From Pirellulimonas nuda (lineage in GTDB: Bacteria > Planctomycetota > Planctomycetia > Pirellulales > Lacipirellulaceae): DNA of 64,000 nt. The DNA lies in NCBI RefSeq assembly GCF_007750855.1, contig NZ_CP036291.1, positions 1,736,001-1,800,000 of the forward strand. The letters run 5' to 3'. The first letter of the stretch is position 1; each line of letters starts with the position of its first letter. Shown one piece after another: positions 7,209 through 16,701 of the stretch. The position numbers were made by a program, and so were the translations under genes. The notes beneath the pieces were generated by a model, which was not told where the DNA came from, searched no databases, and saw only the letters and a list, made by a program, of their open reading frames with translations.

Positions 7209-9536
7209 ATGCCGTCCGCCACTCTGTCCTCGGTCCCGACGCTAGTTGTGCAACGCAGCCTGTTTGAATCCGACCCGGCGCCGTGGGAGCTCGACGCCGC
7301 CGAGCGCCGGCGGGTGGCCTCGATCGTGCTGGTCGAGGGGCTCGACAAGCCGCTGGACTACCTGGCGCCCGACCGCTTTGCCGACAAAGGGAAACCAGAA
7401 ATCTACCTCGAGCCGGGTCGGCGGGTGCGGGTCCCACTGGGGCGTGGCAACCGCTCGGTGACGGGTTACTGCGTTGAGGTGGGGATCAAGGAGGTCGGCA
7501 GCAGGCCGCTGAAAGAAGTCTTGGCGGTCGTCGACAGCGAGCGGCTCGTGTCGGCCCCCATGCTGCGGCTCACACGCTGGATGGCGGATTACTACCTCTG
7601 CAACTGGGGGCAGGCGCTCGAGGCGGTGGTGCCGGCCGGCGTGCGGGCCCGGGCCGGCACGCGCGAGGTGCTGCTGCTGCACGTGCCGACCGCCGTCGCC
7701 GCGCGGATCTCGTCGATCGACGTCACCGACACCCAGCGCCGGATCCTGGAGACCCTGGCGGCGAGCCCCAAGCCGCTCGCCATCAAGCAGCTTGCCGGGC
7801 GGGCCGGCTGCACCGTGGCGCCCATCAACGTGCTACGCAAGCAGGGGCTGATCGCAGAGCACACCGAGCGGGTCGACGTAGGCGACGCGCTTGAGCACGA
7901 CGTCGCCCGCGAGCTGCCCAAGCAGCTCAACCCCGATCAGGCGCGGGCCTACGCCGCCATCGAGGCCGCGCTCGACTCCGGCAAGCAACGGACCATCCTG
8001 CTGCACGGCGTAACCGGCAGCGGGAAAACGGAGGTTTATCTGCAGGCGGTGGAGAAGGTGGTCTCGTTCGGACGGCAGGCGATCGTGCTGGTGCCAGAGA
8101 TCAGCCTGACGCCGCAAACGGTACGGCGGTTTGCGGCCCGCTTCGACCGGATCGCCGTGCTGCACAGCCATCAGAGCGACGTCGAGCGGCGGCGCCACTG
8201 GCGGCGGATCGCCTCGGGCGAGGTGCAAGTAGTCGTGGGCGCCCGCAGCGCGGTCTTCTCGCCGGCGAAGAACCTGGGGCTGATCGTCATCGACGAAGAG
8301 CACGAGGCCACCTTCAAACAAGACACCGCGCCGCGGTACCACGCCCGCACGGTCGCCCAGCGGCGCTCAGAAGACGAGGGGGTCCCGCTGGTGCTGGCGA
8401 GCGCCACCCCCTCGCTGGACGCGTGGTGGGAGACCCAGACCGGGCAGTCCGAGCTGGTAGAGATGCCCCGCCGGGTGGCGAACCGCCCGATGCCGGCGGT
8501 CCGCACGATCGACCTACGCGAAGAACGCGACCGCCGCGGCCCGCGGGGCGCCATCAGCCGCGTGCTCTACCAGGGGATGCGCGAGGCGCTCTCCGACGGC
8601 GGGCAAGTCATTTTGTTGCTGAACCGGCGTGGGTTCTCGACGCACGTCCAGTGCCCGCGGTGCGGGTTCGCGCTCAAGTGCCCCCACTGCGACGTGGCGC
8701 TCACGTTCCATCGGGCCGACCACGTGGCGTTGTGCCACTGGTGCGACTTCCGCGCCGAGCCCCCCAGCGCGTGCCCCGACTGTCAGAACCCGGGCATCCT
8801 GTACGTGGGCGTCGGCACGCAAAAACTGGAAGACGAGGTGCGGGCCCGATTCGCTGAGCACAAGGTCCTGCGGATGGACGCCGACGCGATGCGCAAACCG
8901 GGGAGCCACGACACGGCCCTCGAGGCGTTCCGGCGGGGCGAGGCGCAGATCTTGCTCGGCACGCAGATGATCGCCAAGGGGCTCGATTTTCCCAACGTCA
9001 CCCTGGTAGGGGTGGTGAGCGCGGACACCGCGATCCACTGGCCCGATTTTCGGGCCAGCGAGAAGACCTTCCAGTTGGTCACCCAGGTTGCAGGCCGCAC
9101 CGGCCGCAGCGACCGGGGGGGGCGGGTGCTGGTTCAGACGTTCGACCCCGAACACCCCGCGATCGCCGCGGCCACCAGGCACGACTTTGCCCGCTTTGCC
9201 GACGGGGAACTCCCGGAGCGCAAGGCGCTGCTCTACCCGCCGTTCGGATCGCTGGTGCGGATCGTCGCCCGCGGCGACGCGCGCGACCCCATCGAGGCCG
9301 TGCTGACCGCGACCGCCGAGCGGCTGCGGAGCCAGGCAGGCGAGTCCGACCTGCGCATCACCGGCCCCGGCCCAGCGCCGCTGGCGCGGCTGCGCGGCAA
9401 GTTCCGCTTCAACCTGCTGGTTCGGTCGGCCGACCGAGACCGGCTCCACGCGCTGATCCGCGACGCGATGGGACGGGCGAAACTCCCCAAAGCGGTAGAA
9501 TGGATCGCGGACGTCGACCCGGTGGATATGCTCTGA
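7209..9536 (+). CDS. priA: Primosomal replication restart helicase PriA
   Basis: PriA recognises abandoned forks and reloads the replisome. The 775-residue product has the N-terminal DNA-binding domain (about residues 35-140), a winged-helix region, the helicase Walker A GVTGSGKTE (about 270), the DEEH box, and motif III LASATPSLD. Eight zinc-binding cysteines lie between about residues 483 and 525 (CPRCGF, CPHC, CHWC, CPDC). Motif QVAGRTGR is near residue 630. Length fits the family. The start is not certain: the first 30 residues before the conserved region are poorly constrained and no SD site is seen. Confidence 0.93.
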   Translation: MPSATLSSVPTLVVQRSLFESDPAPWELDAAERRRVASIVLVEGLDKPLDYLAPDRFADKGKPEIYLEPGRRVRVPLGRGNRSVTGYCVEVGIKEVGSRPLKEVLAVVDSERLVSAPMLRLTRWMADYYLCNWGQALEAVVPAGVRARAGTREVLLLHVPTAVAARISSIDVTDTQRRILETLAASPKPLAIKQLAGRAGCTVAPINVLRKQGLIAEHTERVDVGDALEHDVARELPKQLNPDQARAYAAIEAALDSGKQRTILLHGVTGSGKTEVYLQAVEKVVSFGRQAIVLVPEISLTPQTVRRFAARFDRIAVLHSHQSDVERRRHWRRIASGEVQVVVGARSAVFSPAKNLGLIVIDEEHEATFKQDTAPRYHARTVAQRRSEDEGVPLVLASATPSLDAWWETQTGQSELVEMPRRVANRPMPAVRTIDLREERDRRGPRGAISRVLYQGMREALSDGGQVILLLNRRGFSTHVQCPRCGFALKCPHCDVALTFHRADHVALCHWCDFRAEPPSACPDCQNPGILYVGVGTQKLEDEVRARFAEHKVLRMDADAMRKPGSHDTALEAFRRGEAQILLGTQMIAKGLDFPNVTLVGVVSADTAIHWPDFRASEKTFQLVTQVAGRTGRSDRGGRVLVQTFDPEHPAIAAATRHDFARFADGELPERKALLYPPFGSLVRIVARGDARDPIEAVLTATAERLRSQAGESDLRITGPGPAPLARLRGKFRFNLLVRSADRDRLHALIRDAMGRAKLPKAVEWIADVDPVDML

Positions 9537-9686
9537 TTTGGTCTGTCATCTCGGGGAAACGGCCGCCCGAGACGCGCCTGGGCGGGCCGACTGTTCGCGA
9601 TCGGCGTCTGATTCTCCCGGCGAACTGCCTTTGGCGCCAAATCGCCGGTCCGCGTAGAATCAGTCGGGACAACCACCTGAGGCCGG

Positions 9687-11459
9687 ATGAGTTACAAGAG
9701 TTTTAAGCGGGTGCTGGGAGAGTCGAACCTGGAGCGCAAGTGCCTCTGGTGGTTCGGGGTCTGCTTGGTGCTCATGCTGGGGCTCAGCTTCTACTGGTAC
9801 TCGAACCAGATCTCCTCCCGTGTGTTCGATCAAGACCGCAAGCTAGCGAGCGAGCTCGTGCGGACCGGGTGGTACGAAGAGTGCTTCCTCAAATGGGGCC
9901 GCAAGCCGATCGCGGGGGAGTACGACCGGTCGCTTGGCGTAGGCTCCATCGATCCCGAAGAGGACGTAGACGAGCTCACGCTGCAATGGTTCAAACGGGG
10001 CGGTCAGAGCCTGGGGCAGCCGTTCGAGCTGTACGCCATCTACCCCCCCAACGACAACGGCGTGCAGAAGAACCCGCCGACCAACGCAGAAGAAGAAGAG
10101 ATCCTGCGCTACTTCTTGGCCAACCCGCCGCAGGCAGCGGAGGGCGACAGCGCGGACAAGAAGTTCCGCGAGCAGTCGGTCTTGGACGCCGACGGGCATT
10201 GGACCTACCGCTACTACCAGCCGCTCTACGCAAAACGGGGGTGCGTAGGGTGCCACCAAGTGGCGGGGGCGGGTTCGCCCCGGACCAATCTGGCGGAGAA
10301 CGACCTGCTGGCCGTCGCCCGGGTAGAGATCGACCAGCAGGGGACACGCCGCGACCTGGCCAAGGACAACGCGTTCCTGTGCGCGATGGCCGTCACCATC
10401 GGCTTTCTGTCGATGTTCTTGCTGTACTTCATCATCCGCTACATCATCGTCAAGCCGGTGCAGCACCTGCGGGACGTGACCAACGCGGTGCGTGAGGGCG
10501 ACATCGAGCAACGCGCCCAGATCCACACGGGGGACGAATTCGAGGAGCTGGCCGCGTCGTTCAACCGGATGCTCCGTCGGCTGCTGCGACAGCAAGACGC
10601 GTTGCAAGACGTGAACGGCGAGCTCGACGCCAAGGTCGATCAGCTCGCCCAGGCCAACATGCGGCTGTTCGAGATGAACCGCCTCAAGAGCGACTTCCTG
10701 GCCACCATGAGCCACGAGCTTCGGACCCCGCTCAACAGCATCCTGGGTTTCAGCGAGGTGCTGGGCGGCATCGACAGCCTGAACGACAAGCAGCGGCGGT
10801 ACGTGGCGAATATCTCCAACAGCGGGCGGATGCTGCTGGAGATGATCAACGACATCTTAGACCTGGCCAAGATGGAGTCGGGCAAGATGGACGTGCGGCC
10901 CAGCGAGTTCCGCGTCGACACCGTCGTGGGCGCCCAGTGCGACCTGGCTCGGCCGCTGTCGGAGCGGAAGAACATCGACCTGGTGTTCGCCTGCCCCACG
11001 GGCCTGCCGCCGATGATGCAAGACCAGGCCAAGCTGCAGCAGGCGCTGAACAACCTGCTCTCCAACGCGATCAAGTTCACGCCGGAAGGGGGCCGCATCG
11101 CCGTGCGGGTCTCCCGCTCGGCGGAGGGGGTGCTGGTGCTGCAGGTGGAGGATTCGGGCATCGGGATTAGCGAGACCGATCAGGCGCTGGTCTTCGAGAA
11201 ATTCCGCCAGGGCGCCGCCGCCGCGCCGACGGGCGACACCATGACCCGCGAGCACTCCGGCACCGGGCTGGGGCTCTCCATCGTCCGCGAGATCTGCCGT
11301 CTGCTGGGGGGCGAGGTGACGCTGCGCAGCGCCCTGGGCAAGGGGAGCACCTTCACCATCACGCTCCCCTGGACCCTCTCCACGGCCGGCGACCTCGACG
11401 CAGAAATGAATCAACGCGTGGCGGAATTGACGAGGCCCGTCATGCCCTCGTTGACGTAG
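9687..11459 (+). CDS. Membrane sensor histidine kinase with c-type-heme sensor domain
   Basis: This 590-residue kinase has an N-terminal membrane helix (about 20-40) and a periplasmic domain of about 190 residues ending with the heme c attachment motif CVGCH (Cys186, Cys189, His190). A second membrane helix lies at about 230-252, followed by HAMP, a coiled coil, HisKA with SHELRTPLNSILGF (His near 343), and HATPase (NLLSNAIKF, DSGIGI, GTGLGLSI). The sensor resembles the DUF3365/Tll0287-like heme family, which suggests redox, O2 or NO sensing in the periplasm. No response regulator is adjacent. Confidence 0.88.
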   Translation: MSYKSFKRVLGESNLERKCLWWFGVCLVLMLGLSFYWYSNQISSRVFDQDRKLASELVRTGWYEECFLKWGRKPIAGEYDRSLGVGSIDPEEDVDELTLQWFKRGGQSLGQPFELYAIYPPNDNGVQKNPPTNAEEEEILRYFLANPPQAAEGDSADKKFREQSVLDADGHWTYRYYQPLYAKRGCVGCHQVAGAGSPRTNLAENDLLAVARVEIDQQGTRRDLAKDNAFLCAMAVTIGFLSMFLLYFIIRYIIVKPVQHLRDVTNAVREGDIEQRAQIHTGDEFEELAASFNRMLRRLLRQQDALQDVNGELDAKVDQLAQANMRLFEMNRLKSDFLATMSHELRTPLNSILGFSEVLGGIDSLNDKQRRYVANISNSGRMLLEMINDILDLAKMESGKMDVRPSEFRVDTVVGAQCDLARPLSERKNIDLVFACPTGLPPMMQDQAKLQQALNNLLSNAIKFTPEGGRIAVRVSRSAEGVLVLQVEDSGIGISETDQALVFEKFRQGAAAAPTGDTMTREHSGTGLGLSIVREICRLLGGEVTLRSALGKGSTFTITLPWTLSTAGDLDAEMNQRVAELTRPVMPSLT

Positions 11460-11473
11460 GGCGTGTTCCCCAG

Positions 11474-11505
11474 CGCCGGGACCGAGGACGGTCCGGCTCA
11501 CACCA
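11474..11505. repeat. Short dispersed hairpin repeat, copy 2
   Basis: This closely matches the copy at 7097-7128. It lies in the kinase-rnhA gap and is followed by a low-complexity run resembling ACCAACTTACAACTGACGAC, which is open in the rnhA frame but is not likely to be coding. Confidence 0.5.
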
Positions 11506-11554
11506 CCAATTGACGACCACCAACTTACAACTGACGACGGACAACGAACCAACT

Positions 11555-12004
11555 GTGCACGACATTCACCTCTACACCGACGGCGGCTGCAGCGGGAACC
11601 CCGGCCCCGGGGGCTGGGCGTTCTTGCTCCGCCACCCCGCCACGGGCAAAGAAAAACAGGGCTCCGGCGGCGCCCCCGAGACCACCAACAACCGCATGGA
11701 GCTTCAGGCGGTCGTCGAGGGGCTCCGTACCCTCACGCAGCCCAGCTCGGTGGAGCTGTTCACCGATAGCGTCTACGTCGGCAAGGGGCTGAGCGAGTGG
11801 ATGCCCAAGTGGAAGCAGAACGGCTGGCGCCGCAAGGAAGGGAGCCGCTGGGCCGAGGTGAAGAACGTCGACCTGTGGCAGACGCTCGACAAGCTGGTCG
11901 CCACCCACAAGGTCAAGTACACCCGAGTCGCGGGCCACAGCGGGCATGAAGAAAACGACCTGGTCGACCGCCTAGCGGTCGCCGCCTACCAGCAGTACCT
12001 GTAG
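11555..12004 (+). CDS. rnhA: Ribonuclease HI
   Basis: RNase HI cleaves the RNA strand of RNA-DNA hybrids. The 149-residue product shows all four catalytic acidic residues: Asp in YTDGGCSGNPGPGGW, Glu in NNRMELQAV, Asp in ELFTDSVYV and Asp in ENDLVDRLAV, plus the flexible His in AGHSGHEEND. The basic handle region around WKQNGWRRKEG is present. GTG 11555 is preferred because the upstream in-frame ATG (11510) lies in intergenic repeat-like sequence and the length then matches the family. Confidence 0.93.
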   Translation: MHDIHLYTDGGCSGNPGPGGWAFLLRHPATGKEKQGSGGAPETTNNRMELQAVVEGLRTLTQPSSVELFTDSVYVGKGLSEWMPKWKQNGWRRKEGSRWAEVKNVDLWQTLDKLVATHKVKYTRVAGHSGHEENDLVDRLAVAAYQQYL

Positions 12005-12026
12005 ACGCGTCCCCGAGAAAAGGCTC

Positions 12027-12112
12027 AATAGCCGACGGGCTCCGCCCCGTCGGGGTGGCTCGGACCAGGCATCCATCCCACCACCCCGAGGGGGCGTAGC
12101 CCGTCGGCTATT
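12027..12112. repeat. Palindromic repeat (AATAGCCGACGGGCTCCGCC family)
   Basis: The arms at 12027-12058 and 12081-12112 are nearly complementary. The same arm sequence recurs at 16525-16618, and a half copy is embedded in the FtsK-like gene at 17485-17520. It sits between rnhA and recG, which share the plus strand, and could fold in the transcript. Confidence 0.8.
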
Positions 12113-12142
12113 CTCCCAGCGTTTGCGCCTTATCATGCGGTC

Positions 12143-14245
12143 ATGGACGACGCGCCCGTCGAGAATGCTTCCCCTGAGCAGTTGCTTGCGACCCCCATCG
12201 CCAAGCTGCGGGGGTCGACCCCTGCGCGGGCGTCGCGGGTGCGCAAGCTGGGGCTGAGGACCGCCCGCGACCTGCTGTTCTTCTTCCCGCGCGACTACGA
12301 GGACATCTCCGACCTGCGGACGATCGACCAGTTGGAAGAAGACGCGCTGGTCACCGTGCGGGGCGTGATCGAAGAGGTCGACTCCAGTTCCAGCGGCTTC
12401 GGCCGCAGCCGGGTCGGCATCATCGTCGCCGACGGCACGGGGCACGCCCGCGGCACGTGGTTCAACCAGCCGTTTATGCGGGACAAGTTCGCCAGCGGCC
12501 AGCGGGTGCAGCTCTCGGGCAAGGCCAAGCTGCGCGGCGGGCGCTACGAGTTTTCGCACCCCCGCGTGGCGTGGCTCGAGGCGGACGAGGCGGCCCCCGC
12601 CACGCCGCTGCTGCCGGTGTACGGCCTCACGGACGGCATTACGCAGTACCACATGCGGAAGCTGGTAGAGACGGCGGTCGAGGACTTCGCCACGGCGCCG
12701 CCGGAGGTCTTCTCTCAGGCGTTGCTGGAGGAGCACGCACTGCTGCCGATCGCCAGGGCGCTGCCGCTGATCCACGGGCCGCACGACGAAAAAGAAAAGG
12801 AGGCAGCCCGCCGGCGGTTTGTGTTCCAGGAGCTGTTCGTCCTGCAGCTTGCGCTGGCCGCGAGGCGGTACCAGCAGCGGGTTGGGTTCCGCGCGATTGA
12901 GCTGCCGACCACGGCGCAGGTCGACGCCCGCATCCTCCGGCTGCTGCCGTTCGAGCTGACCGCCGGCCAGCGTGCGGCGATCGAGCAGGTGAGCCGCGAT
13001 ATCGCCGAATCAACGCCGATGAATCGGCTGCTGCAAGGGGACGTCGGCAGCGGCAAGACGGTGGTGGCGCTCTACGCGTTGCTGGTGGCGGTGGCCGGGG
13101 GCGCCCAGGCGGCCTTGATGGCGCCGACGGAGATCCTCGCCCGGCAGCACGCCCTGACGCTGGCCGGGCTGCTCAAGCAGAGCCGCGTCAACTTCCGGCT
13201 GCTGGTCGGCGGGCAGAACGAGGCGGAACGCTCGGAGGTGCTCACGGGCATCGCCTCGGGGGACGTGAACTTGGTGATCGGCACGCACGCGCTGCTCTCC
13301 GAAGGGGTCGAGTTCAAGCGGCTCGGCCTGGCGGTGATCGACGAGCAGCACAAGTTCGGCGTCCGCCAGCGGGCCGCGCTGCGGCGCGGCGACTCCTCCC
13401 CCCACTACTTGGTGATGACCGCGACGCCCATCCCGCGGACGATCAGCATGACCCAGTTCGGCGACCTGGACGTCTCCATCCTCCGCGACATGCCCCCCGG
13501 CCGGCAACCGGTGACCACCTACCTGGTGGCGCCCGAGCAGCGGCCCCGCTGGTGGAAGTTTGTCCGCGACCGCCTGCACGAGGGGCGCCAGGCGTACTTC
13601 GTGGCGCCGCTGGTGGACGGTTCGGATACCGTAGCGGCCGTCAGCGCCAGCCAGGCGTTCGAGTCGCTCACCAACGGCGAGCTGGCCGAGTTCCGCGTTG
13701 ATATTTTGCACGGGCGGATGACCCCGGCAGATAAAGACGACGCGATGGCCCGTTTCCGCGCGGGGCAGACGCAAGTGCTGGTCTCGACCACCGTGATCGA
13801 GGTCGGCGTCGACGTCGCGAACGCCAGCGTGATGATGATCGCCTCCCCAGATAGGTTCGGCCTCAGCCAACTCCACCAGCTGCGGGGCCGGGTAGGGCGG
13901 GGGGGCTTCCCGGGGTTCTGCGGCTGCCTAGCCGAAGAAGAACTCACCGACGCGGCCCGCAAACGCCTGGAAGCGTTCGCCGCCACCAACGATGGTTTCG
14001 AACTAGCCGAGCTCGACTTCAAGCTCCGCGGCCCCGGCGACTTGTTCGGCGCCAAACAATCGGGCCTGCCGCCGCTGATGATCGCCGACCTGGCCCGCGA
14101 CCGCGAGACGCTAGAAGAAGCGCGCCAGGCGGCGCACGCCCTGTTCGCCGCCGACCCGGGGCTGAAGAACCCTGAGCACGTGCTGCTACGTAAGCAGATG
14201 CTAACGCGCTACGGCGCGGCGCTGGAATTGGGGGACGTAGGCTGA
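12143..14245 (+). CDS. recG: ATP-dependent DNA helicase RecG
   Basis: RecG reverses stalled forks and remodels Holliday junctions. The 700-residue product has the N-terminal wedge/OB domain (about 20-190), Walker A GDVGSGKTV (near 296), motif II DEQHKFGV, motif III MTATPIPRT, and the C-terminal helicase motifs TTVIEVGVDV and QLRGRVGRGG. The TRG-region residues FKLRGPGDLFGAKQSGLP are intact. Length fits. ATG 12143 is used. Confidence 0.95.
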   Translation: MDDAPVENASPEQLLATPIAKLRGSTPARASRVRKLGLRTARDLLFFFPRDYEDISDLRTIDQLEEDALVTVRGVIEEVDSSSSGFGRSRVGIIVADGTGHARGTWFNQPFMRDKFASGQRVQLSGKAKLRGGRYEFSHPRVAWLEADEAAPATPLLPVYGLTDGITQYHMRKLVETAVEDFATAPPEVFSQALLEEHALLPIARALPLIHGPHDEKEKEAARRRFVFQELFVLQLALAARRYQQRVGFRAIELPTTAQVDARILRLLPFELTAGQRAAIEQVSRDIAESTPMNRLLQGDVGSGKTVVALYALLVAVAGGAQAALMAPTEILARQHALTLAGLLKQSRVNFRLLVGGQNEAERSEVLTGIASGDVNLVIGTHALLSEGVEFKRLGLAVIDEQHKFGVRQRAALRRGDSSPHYLVMTATPIPRTISMTQFGDLDVSILRDMPPGRQPVTTYLVAPEQRPRWWKFVRDRLHEGRQAYFVAPLVDGSDTVAAVSASQAFESLTNGELAEFRVDILHGRMTPADKDDAMARFRAGQTQVLVSTTVIEVGVDVANASVMMIASPDRFGLSQLHQLRGRVGRGGFPGFCGCLAEEELTDAARKRLEAFAATNDGFELAELDFKLRGPGDLFGAKQSGLPPLMIADLARDRETLEEARQAAHALFAADPGLKNPEHVLLRKQMLTRYGAALELGDVG

Positions 14246-14256
14246 GTTAGAAAGAA

Positions 14257-14337
14257 GGAACCGCCGATGAACGCGGATAAACGCCGATAAGGATGATGAT
14301 TCTTTATCGGCGTTCATCCGCGTTCATCGGCGGTTCC
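14257..14337. repeat. Palindromic repeat (GGAACCGCCGATGAACGCGG family)
   Basis: The 34-base arms at 14257-14290 and 14304-14337 match at 33 of 34 positions around a 13-base loop. It starts 12 bases after the recG stop. Its right arm is part of a 52-bp direct repeat found again at 15102. It may end recG transcription, but there is no T-run. Confidence 0.85.
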
Positions 14338-14356
14338 CATTCCGTTAGCGCTTCGC
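14305..14356. repeat. 52-bp direct repeat, left copy
   Basis: Identical at 51 of 52 positions to 15102-15153 in the same orientation. It contains the right arm of the palindrome plus the final 12 coding bases of the membrane-protein gene (Ala-Lys-Arg-stop). The right copy carries the final 12 bases of enolase. Confidence 0.9.
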
Positions 14357-15097
14357 CGCGGCATCTAGTTCGCGAAGGATCGATGTCTTTATCTGGGCGC
14401 CTTCGTCGAAAGTCTCACGCACGTTTTCCGGAAACGTCAACTCTACCGTCTCCTTTCCAACGATTGCGATCATCCCAAGCGCTGCGCCGCCGACCGCCAC
14501 CCCCTCTCGCATGCCGCTCTGCATTTGCAAGTCACTTCTCACAGGCAAGGCATTGCGGAATCGCAACTGAACTCCCTTCCCCTCGGGAAACATGGTGCTG
14601 GCGCCGACGTAGTACTTCTGCGTCTTTCCCTGGAACTGTTGCGGAACGCCAAACGGGATTTCCACTACTCCGAAAGCGCCGCCGGGACATGCGAATGACA
14701 CCTGGACTTCATTCTGGTCGTTAACTTCCATCCACCCAGGAACCTGACGCAAGGCGACTACGGTTTCGCACGGCCGATCGAACCGATTCTGAAAGAACAG
14801 ATTCAAGGTGGCCGCACCGTCGTTCACCCCGAACGCAAAGCCGAAACAGAGCCCACCCCTGTCGAGATACTTGCCAACCTGTCCGTAGAGATAATCGAAC
14901 GCTTTGTCGCGCCGATAGGTGAGCGCCAGAAGGCCGCAAACAGATGCCAGACCCACAAGAATTGATCCAACTCTCCCGTACCAAATCAACTGATCGGGAT
15001 GACGGTCGCTCCAAGTGCCTGCGCCAACCACCACCGCCAGTATGCCGAGGATAACGCACCAAGTTTTCAGTGTCTCATGCATCAGCAATCGCCACAC
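14345..15097 (-). CDS. Uncharacterised membrane-anchored protein between direct repeats
   Basis: I do not recognise this 250-residue protein. It has two N-terminal membrane helices (about residues 10-28 and 40-60), then a soluble domain with several aromatic beta-like segments, a glycine-rich patch near residues 195-210 and a C-terminal helix ending LDAAAKR. Composition is less GC-rich than the neighbours. The gene lies almost exactly between two 52-bp direct repeats and borrows its last codons from one of them, so it looks like an insertion between recG and eno. Start 15097 could instead be the ATG at 15079. Confidence 0.65.
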   Translation of the reverse strand: MWRLLMHETLKTWCVILGILAVVVGAGTWSDRHPDQLIWYGRVGSILVGLASVCGLLALTYRRDKAFDYLYGQVGKYLDRGGLCFGFAFGVNDGAATLNLFFQNRFDRPCETVVALRQVPGWMEVNDQNEVQVSFACPGGAFGVVEIPFGVPQQFQGKTQKYYVGASTMFPEGKGVQLRFRNALPVRSDLQMQSGMREGVAVGGAALGMIAIVGKETVELTFPENVRETFDEGAQIKTSILRELDAAAKR

Positions 15098-15101
15098 TCG
15101 C

Positions 15102-16618
<1,517 letters not shown>

Positions 16619-16701
16619 GGGAAGATCTCCATTCGTGACTTCGGGATGGAGCTCGATCCCTGCTTCTGGGGGGAGCCCTGATGCTGGGGGCAGCTCCGGC
16701 G

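Noticed and set aside
14257-14337. recG terminator
   Set aside because: The hairpin is well placed, but it lacks a T-run and matches a repeat family with a half copy elsewhere, so it is listed as a repeat.
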